Shown: one piece after another, positions 42,942 to 55,684 of the stretch
How the letters are laid out: each line of letters starts with the position of its first letter
Position numbering within the stretch: position 1 is the first letter of the stretch
The notes under the pieces: generated by a model
Database searches by the model: none
The model's input: only the letters and a program-made list of their open reading frames with translations
Told to the model about the DNA's origin: nothing
Assembly: GCA_034401135.1 (NCBI GenBank)
Contig: JAWZSP010000004.1
Location: 2,480,001-2,544,000, forward strand
From: Volutella citrinella
Taxonomy: Eukaryota; Ascomycota; Sordariomycetes; Hypocreales; Nectriaceae
Reading direction: 5' to 3'
Length of the DNA: 64,000 bases
Made by a program: the position numbers and the translations under genes

Positions 42942-45900
42942 TAATAGGGCGATGGGGCAAGCTGCAAGCACTACGCAGCTTGTGGAAAGCTGCTGGGCCA
43001 GAGTCAAAGCAGCTGTTGTGTGGGATGATATGAGTCATGTTTCGAGGAAAACCAAATATAGAGATACCTTAGGGAAGGGGTCAAAGGGAACGGTCAAAAA
43101 ACCACTAGTAGAAACGAAACCGCCATCACCTGCAGCCCCCGCGCGGTGCTTGACCAATTTCAATAGTTGCTGCTCCATGCCCGGACAGAAGCCGAGATTC
43201 AATGGCCTACGGCGTGGATACGTGGATATGCCTGCCACCTTGGAAGATGGGAGATGGGCATGTCATGGTTTCGATGCCGGTATCGGTCAGCTGGTGACTC
43301 CGAGCATGACTACTACCACAACAGCGTTCGTTGACCTGGACGAATGGAAGAAGATGCGTGGCGGAGAGGAGCTCCTCCATCACATGCGATGATGCGTGGG
43401 CGTTGACAACGGAGCTAGGACGAACGGATTCTCCCCTTCCCCAGGTTCCTGGATGTGCGGGCGGGCAGCCAAGCGGGACGCGGCGGGAATCCGCACCCAA
43501 TTGCGACTAAACAGGAGCTGAGGAGCCAGCCACATGTGTGTCATGTACCACGCGTGTGGGAGTAGCTCGGCATTGCTCCCTTGCTTCGGCTTAGAGAGCC
43601 TCCAGCGACACGCTCGCTATTCGGGATCTCGAAAGGAAAGAACACAACAACCATCACAGTCACGGGATCTTGGCCGGCTCGGCGTGTGAGGCGGTTTGCC
43701 TGTGCCGTCCGCGGCTCGGTTGAGCCACCCGAGTGGAAGGACGGGGCGCAAGTACTACTCTACTGTACAAGCTGGGGAAGTTAGCGCCGTGCGGAGTGCC
43801 AGAGGGCGTAGGGCGTCTCGGAGGGGCGGAGAAAATCGACGAGGCCGGGGCCCGGGGGTCAGAGTGAAAATGGATGGATGGATCCTCCAGCGGGACGCCC
43901 AGCGACCGACGGCCATCGACTTTGGATGACGAGGGCGCTTCAGCAGCCAATTTGCATGACACTTGCGGGAGCAGGGGGGGACCTCCGCAAGTTGAAGGGG
44001 GGCGGTGTGCAAACATGAAGAAGAATCCGCAGCTCCTGGGACAATTTGGCTTGTAAGGGAAGTGATCTCGTCATGCTAAGTGCCAATCAAGTACAATTGA
44101 TTCGGCCCAGCGAGGCTCAAGCACATGCCCTTTTGTCAAGGAGGTCAATCATCGCTGAAGCACAGTTGGAATGAGACGTGTCGTTGGGAACTGGAACGGT
44201 CCTTGATTGAGCTGCCATTCCGACCCAACAAATGCCCCGATAGGCAATCAACGCAATGACAATGCTCCTTGTGGAATCACTGGGCTGGGTGGCGGCTTCG
44301 GGTGCCATTGGCCTATTGGTGGGCCCGTAGTGCGACAAAGCTGCAACGAGGACTCGCCTCGCCCCATGACTATGACTGGGACTGGGGAGTGACCTTTGCC
44401 GTTGTAAATGTACATGGCCGGTGGTTCAGTAATAGCACGGGGCAAGCAATCAAATCCGATGGTTGCAGGAGCGGCTAGAGAAAGCTCAACTTGATGTGTC
44501 GTATGCAGACATTCTAATTAGTATAGTAGTAGTAGCACGGAGTCCACCAGACCGCAATGCCAAGCGGGACTGCGACTCTGACGGACGTGCTTGCTTTGAC
44601 CGCGTGTTGCAGCTTGGATTTTTCGTGTCGTCAGGTTCGTTTCTGATTGTCGCATCGCGACATTCAAGACGATGCCCGCCGGAGCCAGCTTGACTTCAAA
44701 CCATGTGAGGTAATGCGCGTGTGGAGGGCTTGGTTCCCACGGCGTCTGACATTTATGGCGGGGTTTGGGAACCCCAACACAACAAGACGAAGGGAGCTAT
44801 TCGAGGTGGCATCTTGCTGCGATAAGGGTGTGCCAATCCCAGGTAGAGAAGAGCCAAGACCAAACTCTGCAGTTGGTGCTGGCTGCATCCAGGCGTCGTC
44901 GTGAGTGACGCGGATGTTACAAACCTCCCAGTTGGGCCCATGCACACACCCGATGTCTGTCAAGTGTAGTGTACCCGAGCCGGGCAACAGACCCAGAGCG
45001 AGCGCTGAGCGCCTGCTTGGACGACGAATGCGGGAGCAAAGGGACACAGGTTGCAGCCAACAACACTAATAGTACACCGTCCCGGTGTGCCCAAGAGAAA
45101 CTAAGCGTTGGGTGGAGACGCCCGGTGTCACGCCTCTCGGGAGATCCAGGGTAGCCCGAGGAGGGCGTTGTCTCATTAGAAGGACGCCTAATGCTGATCA
45201 AGGACGCCAGAGTGCCAAACCAGTAAAACCCAGCCAAAGAGAAGAAGGCAGAGCGGGCGAGCAAAAAGTCAGAAACAGCACGCATTTTGGGGGGCGCTGC
45301 AATGCTGCATCAATGGTGGGGCCGATGTTGAGGTGAAGATCAGGGTGAGCGTCGGACCCATCCGATGCGGGCTGGTGACCTTGGGCCCCTAGAGGTATGG
45401 CGCACCCGAGCGCCCTGGCAGGGAATCGGGGATGCGCATAACGGGGCGACCCCCCCCCAGGTCTGTTCTGTATGTAATTACTCATACGAAGTGTGGAGTG
45501 GCGGCACGCCCAAGTTGGCCATGGCGTGGGCCTGGATGCTCGACCCGTGGACGGTGGACCACGGCGATGGTGACGGGATGCCGCTGGTGGATCCTCCACA
45601 AAGCTAGCGCGCGGGCGTCGGGGCACGTCGGAGAAAGTCGGAAGGGCTTAAAGCCTGTCGTCGCTTCTGGAAGTCGGGAGGCCTTCGTCTGACAAGGGAC
45701 CGGCGACGAGGCGGAGCCCATGGGTGGATTAATGTCACGGCGGCGATGAAAGGGGTGCTGATTCTTGTGCGTGGACGCACGCACGTTCAGTCCTATCGCG
45801 GCCAACTGATGATTCCCAATCAATGGGTGGCCAGTGGATGGACAGGCAAGACTTCCTAATCCGTTAGCTGACAGCGAGGTGGTGCAATTAAAATTTCGGG

Positions 45901-48685
45901 CATCGTGGGTTGTTGCTGAGGCCCCGAGGGCCCAATTCAATGTTGAGACGCGAGATGACACACACCACCGACAGGTAGGTGTGCGGGTGCTTCACATGGG
46001 CGCAAAGCAGCTCAATATGACGGCCCCGTCTCGTGGAATGGCTTGCAACTTGCTTGGTGGCGCGACAAGCTCCCGGCAGCTAGCCATTAACTTGCTTGCT
46101 TCCCCAATGCTCTCCCTTGATTGACGATTTGTCGCACTCAACTGATGCGATGCAGCTCCATACGTAGTAGATCGATCGCTCACACTCGCAGGACGAAGGA
46201 GAGCTCCCGTGAAACTCACCTTTGACGCGGGGACCGCTTTACCGCAAGCAGCTACGCAGAAGCAAACAAGCCAGGTGAGCATGCAGCCCTAGTAACCTGG
46301 GTAGAGCCCCCCAGCCCGGCCAAGCAGCAAGGACAGCGGAGAGGCCCCACTGAGACACGGCGGAGCCGGCGACGGCCCAAAAAGTTGAGACAGCCTGGGC
46401 TGGGGTCGTCCCTCGTGCCGGCCTGGGCGTCCTGCTAGTAGACCGGTCGCCTGGACAGGTCACAACTGCATGTTCTCGATCCGAGTTGACGAGTTCTGAT
46501 TTTGGTATGGTCCTTTGTTCTCCCTCCGTCCCTATCTCTCATTCCAGGAAATTCGAAATCTGGCCCGTGGCGATGCCCGTGAAACCTGACTGAACTCACT
46601 GCTTGGGACCCGAGTTTGAATGGGCAAGCAGTGATTCCACCCTTCGGAACCGATGTTGTTATTTAGGGTCCCACACTAGATCTCCACGCTCGCTCCGTCC
46701 AAAGGAGCCAGTCATAGTGCCCGGGTTTTCCTCTTGAGGAAGGCTAGGGGGGCCCCACGATGGCAGGGAGGCCCAATTACACATTCGAAATTCGTCCACC
46801 AGCCGGATGTCAGAACAGCTTTGCGGGTGGAGGTTAGGGGCCGACGTCTGTCCGGTGGAGTCTGGAGGGCCAGGCCAGGGCCCCTGGTTTGTTGTAGCCT
46901 TTGCTTTAGTGATGACGAAGACTGCCGCTCTTGTCTGCAGTATGGGGCCGCCTTCCCAGTCATGCACGATAGGATGCGGTGTCGCTGCGAGCACCGGCGA
47001 TGCTGAGCTTTGATGCAACTTGGTGAGCGCTGACGGCGATCAGAGACATCCACCTCTCATCGGCCACATGATCCAGATTCGTGAAGCTGGACCCCGCCGG
47101 TCGTCCGTCCGCTCGAGTCAAGCGACGACCCCGACCGTCAGGGTTTTGATTAATAAAGTGCATGATATCAAAAGGCGTTTTAGCCGGAAGCCCTGGCATG
47201 GTTTTGGGTGGCCCCGTTTTAGACGTCGACGGGTCGACGGGGTCGCGGTCGGGCGTCGGTCTGCACTCTGATGCGACAGGGACAAAGCTCCGTGGCCCCC
47301 AGAACTAATAGCAGCGCGTAAGAGGGATGCGCTACGGGTGCATGGCCGGCGCCTCATCCTGTAAGCTGTGACTCGACGGCTCACGTCGGCGAAACGAACA
47401 ATCCCAACGGATCCGAGGAGTAGAAATTCGAGGCAGGCAGCAAGGTGAGGACTTCAGCGTCGCATTCACAGGCTTCACCATCACAAAACGGACCCGACAT
47501 TTGCTTGATCCTGCCGACACACCTGGCTGACCGACTGATCTTTGCTCGTGGCGAGGTTGCTCTCACCTTTGAACAACGCGAGTGACCCCCACCATCACCC
47601 CATCACTTCGTGGAGTCGTGTGTCGTTCCTGCTTCGCGAGGACGAACCGTGCTACACGCCTGCTTTCGTCCGAGACTGGCCAAATTGGACCGAAGCCGAA
47701 TCGGCTCACGCACTTTCGACTCTTACCCGTGTCTGGACACCTAAATCAAACACAGCTGCTGCGTTTGACCGACTAGCAAGACGACGACGACATCCTCCCT
47801 CTTCTCTTGCCCTTTCTTTCCAACAATCCTCTCGACAGAACAGGAAAAAGTGGGCAACGAAAGCTACTAGTGGCACTGTGGAAGAACAGACAGGGATCCC
47901 GCCAGCAAGCTGCCCAGCACGTCAGGTACGTCTCGCTACCCATGTCCCGGGTACCTCGATACAGTTGCCCCGATACACCGATTCCCCCACCCTCACGCTT
48001 TCCCACCCAGTGCCCACCACCTTCCTTGCAGTCTCCCCACCTCCGTCCTGCTCCCTTGGCGCCGCACCCCGGCTCCTTCCTCCCGGCTCCCACGCGGCCG
48101 AACCTCCCCGTCAGCCCCATCGCCGCCGCCATCCAAGCCCCAGTGCACTCCATCCATTGAGAGTTTACCCAACCGGCCCAGTCAGTATGTGCTCTGTGGG
48201 TTGCTGCTCCGCGCGCAAGTGCTGGCGTGAGCGGTACCAAGCTCGTGGTACTCTGTACGTACCGTGAGGCTACGGACAGGTACCTCCATTGGAAATCTCC
48301 CATGTTTCCCCAGCCCACCTTTGCCCCAATGTCCACGCCCGAATTAGGGCCCCGAAAGACTCCCTAAGCCCAGCCCGCGCCCAGCGTTCCAGCCGGCAAG
48401 GATCTGCCACTTAACCCATTCGCTCAATCGCTCACTCAGTCGTGCCGCAGAATTTTCGGAGGTGCTCTGATGCAAGTCTTTTGCCTGTCGCCTTGATCCT
48501 ACCTGCCTACCTGTGCCTGCCGCATTTCTCTGGACCGAGCAAGCAGCTTGCGACTCCTTTTGGCTCTGCCTCTGGGTCTCTCTACCCCGGCCGGCCTCTT
48601 CCATTCTCTCACCCCACGCCCCTGCAACAAGCAACCCAAACACCCCCTCGTCGCTTGGGCCAGAACCAGACACTCTCACTCGACC
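42942..48685. other. 5.7-kb gene-poor region upstream of malic enzyme
   Basis: No supported gene. Frames of up to 241 codons exist (for example 47,542-48,267), but they are Pro/Ser/Arg-rich by base composition and lack domains. The last ~1 kb is C/T-rich and likely holds the malic enzyme promoter and leader. No mobile-element signature was seen. Confidence 0.55.
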
Positions 48686-51303
48686 ATGACACTCACCCGT
48701 CAAGGCCCCGGGTCCGCCCAACACGTATTGAACCGGCTTTTCCTCGCTAGCGGCCCCTTGCGGACGGCAACATCATCTGCTTCCACCCAGGCGTCTGCTG
48801 TTGTCCCGCTTGTCAGAGCAACTACTAATAATCGCCGCCCTCGACTGCCTCTCCCCCGTCTCTCCTATTCCTACTCTTCTTCTCAATCACCCCACGCTTT
48901 CCTGTCCATGGCGTCGCCGTATAGCACTGCCAGCTCCGACATATCCACGCCTCGGTCATCATCTCAGTCATCGTCAGTACCAGATTGCCCCCCCGCCCTC
49001 TTACCTTGTCACCATCTCTCACCTGTCGGCCCTCCCCTGCCACCCCGTGCCTATAACTAACCGCCCATGTCCCATCTAGCCGAAGATTGACAGATTCCAA
49101 CCCTTTGTCTCCCCTCGACACCGCTGCTATTCAACAATCCCTCAAGATGGCTGATCTCGACCAACACCGTGGCTATGCCAAGAACAACTCCGCCGAGGTG
49201 CACCAGGCCCACGAAACAGAATACCTCGACGAGGCCAAGGCTGCTGGCTACCAGGTCCTTGCCGAGCCCCTTTGGAACAAGGGTGAGTTGAAAGATCATA
49301 TAGTTGCTCCTCGTTTTGCATGGCTCTGCTATGCCTCCCAATGTGTCATCGTGATCGTCTCGCAAGAGATGTCGTGGTGGATCAGTCATGACCTCCTGCA
49401 CTCTCTTTGATGCCCACACGTTGCTGCTTCCTTGTTACCTTGTACTTGTTGAACCGTTAGCTGACGTTGCCACATTCAGGCCTCGCCTTCACTCCCGAAC
49501 AGCGTGTCAGCAAGAACCTGACCGGTCTTCTTCCCCACGTCATGGAGAGCCTCGAGACTCAGGCTGCCCGAGCCATGAAGATGATTCGCACCCGTCCCAC
49601 CCCTCTTGACAAATACCTTTACCTGTCCAGTGTCAAGGAGCAGAACCTGGATCTGTTCTATCGTCTCCTCATCGACAATGTTCGTGAGCTGATGCCCTTG
49701 GTGTACACCCCCACCATTGGCGACGTGTGCCTCCAGTACTCGAGCCTGTACACTCGTCCCGAAGCACTGTACATCTCCATTAAGCAGCGCAAGTCCATCC
49801 GTACCATGCTCCGTAACTGGCCGTGCAAGACCCCCGAAATTTGCGTCGTGACAGATGGCTCTCGTATTCTCGGCCTCGGCGACCTTGGTCTGAACGGTGT
49901 TGGTATTTCTGTAAGCGCTGTTTTGTCACACCTATTGCATCGCGTTGCTAACATCGGTCCAGATTGGCAAGCTTGCTTTGTACACCGGCGCTGCTGGCAT
50001 CCACCCCGGCAAGACTCTGCCCATCGTGTTGGACTGTGGTACCAACAACGAGGAGAACCTCAAGGATCCATTCTACCTTGGTCTGCGCCAGAAGCGTCCT
50101 GATTACGCCGAGCAGCGGGCTTTCATGGACGACTTCATGGAGGCAGCCAAGGACGTCTTCCCCGACATGGTTGTCCAGTTCGAGGACTTCGAGAGTGAGA
50201 AGGCCTTCGGATACCTGGACCGATACCGTAACAGCTACAAGTGCTTCGTAAGTGAACAACACGATACACGAACAACACAATCTCGCTGACTTGTAGCCTA
50301 GAACGATGACATCCAAGGAACTGGTGCTGTCGTCCTGGCAGGGTAAGTCTGGTCTACTCAGTACCACTAGTACTCAAGCTGATCATGTTGCAGTTATATC
50401 GGCGCTGTGGAGCAGTCCGGAGTCCCCATTGAGGAGCAACGTCTCGTCTTCATGGGTGCTGGATCTGCTGGTGTTGGCGTTGCCAAGCAGCTCGTCGAGT
50501 ACTACACTCGCCGGGGCCTGAGCGAGCAGCAGGCAAAGGAGAAGTTCTGGCTTGTGGATACCAAGGGCCTTGTCACCAAGGACCGAGGAGATCGCCTGGC
50601 AGAGCACAAGAAGTACTTCGCCCGTGAGGACAACAACGGCCAGCAATTCCGCACCCTGGAAGACGTGATTGAGTACGTCAAGCCCAGTGCTCTTGTTGGT
50701 TTGACTGCCACATTCGGTGTCTTCACCGAGCCCGTTGTCCGTGCCTTGACGGAATCTGTCCAGTCTGGTGGCTCTGACCGCCGACCCATCCTCTTCCCCC
50801 TCAGCAACCCCCTCACCAAGGCTGAGTGTACCTTCGAGCAGGCTGTCCAGTGGACCGACGGCACTGTTCTCTTCGCCTCAGGCTCTCCCTTCTCGGCCTT
50901 CAAGGCCAAGTTTGGCGAGGACGCCAGCCCGACCACCTACTACCCTAACCAGGGTAACAACGTCTATGTGTTCCCTGGTATCGGTCTTGGTGCCATTCTT
51001 GCCAAGGCATCTCGTGTCACCGACAGCATGATCTACACCTCTGCTGCGGCCCTGGCCGGCTCTCTGAATGCTGATGAGATCCAGAAGGGTCTCATCTACC
51101 CCCGTATTGAGCGTGTGCGTGAAGCCAGCGTCATTGTTGCCCGTGAGGTGATGAAGACTGCCCGTCGTGAAGGCGTCTCAGAACTTTCCGAGGCTCAGTG
51201 GGCAGAGTGGGAAGAATGGGGCGATGTCGCTCTGAACAACTACATCAAGAAGTGCATCTATGACCCTCACTGCTTCGCCGATGCTGCCAAGACACACCTA
51301 TAA
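48686..51303 (+). CDS. NAD(P)-dependent malic enzyme, probably mitochondrial (6 exons)
   Basis: Oxidative decarboxylation of malate to pyruvate. Exons are 48686-48972, 49080-49282, 49480-49910, 49963-50247, 50302-50342 (41 nt) and 50394-51303 (718 aa). All junctions keep frame. Donors include GTCAGT, GTGAGT, GTAAGC, GTAAGT and GTAAGT. The malic signature VYTPTIGDVC (Tyr about 239) is followed by IGKLALYTGAAGI (catalytic Lys about 310) and FEDF. The metal-binding FNDDIQGTGAVVLAG is split across the 41-nt exon, and the Rossmann motif FMGAGSAGVGVA comes next. The N-terminal ~118 residues are Ser/Arg-rich with almost no acidic residues (LPLPRLSYSYSSSQ), like a matrix presequence. A second in-frame ATG at 49147 (MADLDQHRGY) begins the conserved enzyme and could give a 600-aa cytosolic form. 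Cofactor choice is not decided by sequence. Confidence 0.92.
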
Positions 51304-54300
51304 AGGTTTTCGTGCCTGGAGGTGTATTCAAACGAACTCTCGTTTGGATCAGGGAAGCCCTCATCTAACCGGCTGGTAGCACCCCTACCGCTTGGTAGGA
51401 GCCTCTGCTCGGGTTGAGAATGATGACTTCGTGGTGATTTCTCTTTTTCTTTTATGCACTGCGTCATGCGTCAACGGTTGGCTGTTTAATTTCCTCAGCT
51501 TATATCTGGGATGATATAGAGCAGGTCAAAATGGGAGATATGGGAAGATGATACTTACAGTAGCTGAGACTGTTGAATATGAATGAACCAAGGTCCTGCT
51601 TGCAATACTTCCATGCTCCATGCTCCATGCCCTAGTGACCCTTGCAAGCCTGATGAGCTTTGAGGCCCTGGCAATTGTCGGCATGTCGAGGATTGGTGAA
51701 GTGAATGTATGCCATGCGGATACTCATTGGAGAGGAAAATGTGCAGTTGGCGAGATACTTCGCTGAGCCTGCCGGAATTCATGTGCGCGAGACTTGGATG
51801 ACGACCAAGGCCCGTTCGTACATTGGAGCTCTGGTACTGACGGGAAGGAGTAGTAGTAGGGTCAATGTCCGAGATGGACGTGATCAAAGGTGCCTTCCTG
51901 GGCGAGATCATCTTGGCATCATCCATTGCCGCCTGGCAGGTGCGTGGGGAGTTTGGATGTGATGCGCAAACCTCGCTTGAAGTTTTGGGCAGTTCCAAGG
52001 TCGGGCTGAAGTGTTGGGGCGGGGTCGGGTCCCCATTTAAAGAGGGCGCTGTGGGAGGGCGGCTGTCGAAGTCCGCATCCCCATCTTGAAGTTGTTCACG
52101 AGCTAGTGGATAGCCATTCGGAGGAGCCATGGCCGCCGAGCGTAGGGCCCCCCAAGAAGGCTCCGAGGCCAATCCACTTTGGAGGCCAAATCGATCTTGG
52201 GAAATCCGGGGTAGTCTTGACGAGGGCAGGCCCCAGGCGCACGAGAAATGTTGGGGTGGAAGTGGTTTTTGTTTGGTGGTCGTGGTTGAAAGAGGGAACC
52301 ATGTGTGGTGTGGTTCGGCAGCCGAGCGGATTATCGCCCGAGAGCTCGGTGTTGCGACCTAGACAGGCCCGAGCTAGCACCGCGCAGCGGCAAGCCACAG
52401 GGCTTTGATACACGCAGGGTGACATTGGCTGCAGGCGGTCATAGGCGGTACCGGTAGTAGGCGGTAGCAGCCTTGGCGCTGCCACGGGAGGGCGCTACTC
52501 CGTACGCGTGTTGGGTCGGCGACTCAATGGAATTCTGACGCAGAGCCCGAGGAGAGAGAGGGGCGTGTGGACGCCGGAAGGGGGAAGTCGATGAGACATA
52601 TTCTGGTCAAGCCAAAAGATGATGCCGTGATTGGGCAATGCGTAGTGGATGTGTGGAGGGGTCGCGAACAGAGCAAGGGTTCCTGATTACGGCGTGCATC
52701 CCCTCTGCGCTGCGTGCGCACAAGAGCCGGTCCACGGGGGCGGGCGGCTGAGCGCTTTGACGACCGGCCCAGGTGGAGACGACCCGGCCCCGGATCCGAC
52801 GGAGACGCACGTCGAGGGCTGGGAGGCCATCGAGATGGCGGAGACCTGCGCGTGCCTGGGGATTCCCGGCGTGAGTGCAGTGTGTGCCTCCAGGAATGCA
52901 GGCCTCTCTCGCTTCCTACCTCCGGTACCTTGTCCCTTCATCCATCCATACCTTACCTTGCCTTGCCTCCGCACTAGCACCATGGCTGCACTGGCATTAC
53001 GCAGTAGAGTAGCATCCTCAGCATGCCCCAAGATCCCACTGCCCAACGGCGGAAGCACAGCCGTCAGCCAAGGGCATCTACCACGTAATTATCTACCACG
53101 CATGGACAAAAGCCGAGCTGTCTGCCGTGTCGCCAAGCCCTGGCAACGTGGGTTCGGCGCGCCGCTGATTGGCCTCTGGGTTGCTACGCCCCGACGAGGC
53201 ATCACGGCCTTGCCCTGGTGCTCCCTCCAATGCTCCATCTGAGATTATGTACCACCCGTTGCGTTGCCATGCACCGCCTCCGCATGTTCCCCGTGTGGAC
53301 TCTGGGGGGACGATTGTCGTCTGGACCGTCGGCGGAGTGGAGAAATGGTGGTGATGAACTGAGGCCTCGCTGCTGTGACCCTCCGCCATGCGGGGAACGT
53401 CGCCCTGGACGTGGAGTCTGGTGGAGGAATTTTGGGGCAGCACCGCGGAACCGTTTGGAGTGCACCGGAGCGTAAGCGGAAATCCTCGAGGGCGACTCCG
53501 TTGAGTCCGTAGGCGAGCGTCGGTAGGTTCCATCATGCAATTTATTTTTCGGAGAGGCACCGTTGCAGCGGATGTCTTGGTAGAGGTGCGTCACGACAAA
53601 GCCAACAGGATGCGAGCAGATACCGGCATTGCAATTTGGAGTAGGTGGTTGAACTAAGCCTCAAAAGGTCTTGGAGCCTCCTAACACACCCATCAGCGGG
53701 AGATCAGCCACGCCTCCCCATGGCCGGTCCCCAACTCCCCAATGCTGAAGGCGTTGCATTGTTCCGGTCAGACAGGTCAACGAAGGGGGGTGGTTCAGCT
53801 TGAAAAGCTCCGTTAGAAACTGCAGTTGTCCCTAATCAGCTCCAAGAGAGGTGGCCGTCTCATCCATTTACACATACGGAGTACGGAGTACCCTGATGAC
53901 CAAAGCCGGGCGTCGGACACAGATTTCGTCACCGACAGTTTCGTAGCACGGGAACCTGTCAGGTGGTCGCTCCAGCCACGGTGAGGTGGCCGAGCTGTTC
54001 ATGGGTGGCCATGCTCACCGACCAAACGGCGACTAGAAGAGGCAAATCCAGGAGAAAAACAGCTCAAAACTGAGGGCTACTGCATGTGGATTGGGGACGG
54101 ACAACGATGGCTGCGCACGAGACACTCGAAGCACAAGCGACCCACCACAGTGGCAGGGTTGTGGTGGATTTGGTGCAGAGGCTGACAACGCTGGCTCCCA
54201 AGGCGCCCCGCTTATTCTTGAGCGTGAGGGATGGTGATGGGATGGCCGTTCTCCCTGTTGATGGAAACGAATCTGCGCGGACATTGACGTCCGCCCCACG

Positions 54301-55664
54301 CCGCGGCCAGGTGCCGCGATGAAGACCGGAGGGCTCGGTATATGACCGACGGGGGTCAGAGGCGAAATCAAAGAGAAACCAGGCGTTTGCTGCAGCGAAC
54401 ATTTGCGCACTTCGGTCTGGATCCACAGGCGATGGGTGACATCCATTCACTGATTGGGTGTTGACCACAGTATTCCTAGTTTGAGGCTCATGCCTCGGGC
54501 CCGTCAGTGTGAGTCTGGGAATGCGTATAAATTAGTCATGAGATTCCCCTTCCCTGCCGAGTTAGGACCAAGACACACATTCACATCTGCCTCCGGAACA
54601 CGTAATGTAATCATTACTGGAGATGAGAAGTGCTACGCCGCAAGAGGCCTGTGAAGAAGGGCTAGTGTCGCACGTTGAAGAACTTGCTCGTGCCGTGCAA
54701 AGGGGTCGTCGCGTCTTTGAAACAAAGGCGATGTGGACACTTGCTTGCTGGATTAATGATTAGCACATCAATGTCGAGAAAGCCATCATGGCCGTTGATG
54801 TCGATGCCGGCATGGGTGAGTCGGGATGAACCGCCGAATTGAACATACAACTTGAGACAAGCTGAAAGACGGCCAGTTCATCAATTCGTGACTTTGTGCA
54901 GGGCTCGTTCACACACACAAACCACAGTGTTGCAGTAGGAGCGCTTTCAATATGACGCACACAGGGGATGTAGGTACCTCTTTTTTTCCGTCTCGGCGTG
55001 GCCTTAGATAAGCGAGCCAACTTCCATCTCGTCAAGAAGGGACGGGCCTGCCTTTTTCAAGACCCAGAAGTTCCTGCCTCTCGCAAACTTCAACAAATTC
55101 GGTCGCAAGAATTGCACTCTTGACCTATTCCCTATTCCTAGCCTCAATGTGTTCTCTTTGAACATGGAGCTGGCCCCCGGCGCCTCCCGCCAAGTTATGC
55201 ACTCTTTGACGGAAATGGGATCCCAGCATGGTCCTCCTTGATGTTCCTGCTCCAATCCCCACAAGGGGGGTGGGCATATGCGAGGCGACGCAGATTTCTC
55301 CTGCAGCCTGGCGCTGAGAATGATTGGATAGTGACGGAAAGGTGGGTGCCTCCAGTTTCTTCAGAAATTTTGCCCACGCCTCCTGGCAGCTCGACATAGC
55401 CGAACTTTGCCGACTAATCTCCTTGACTGGCCAAGATGCGATGGCGCAGCCAAAATCAGAGCCCATGATTGGACGATGCAAGGGTCTGCAAGGGTGGGTT
55501 CCACCCGTCCGCGATGGCGACGCACCGGACTAAAGGGCCCAGGACACCGGATCTGGACGGTCTTTCAAGGCTCAGATATCCGATATTGCTCGAGATTTCT
55601 GCTGGGGAATTCTAGCTGCCGATTACGGTGCCATTGGAGGGTGTTGGTGGTCACCATCGAGGAA

Positions 55665-55684
55665 AGGGAGGGAGGGAGGGAGGG
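55665..55684. repeat. GGGA tetranucleotide microsatellite
   Basis: Five consecutive GGGA-type units in the gene-poor region. No function is seen. Confidence 0.85.

Noticed and set aside
42919..43392. 157-codon frame just after the OB-fold protein
   Set aside because: Begins inside the upstream coding sequence in another frame. It is probably 3' UTR and matches no family.
47542..48267. 241-codon frame upstream of malic enzyme
   Set aside because: Pro/Arg/Ser-rich composition typical of CT-rich promoter sequence. No domain, and it ends well before the malic enzyme start.
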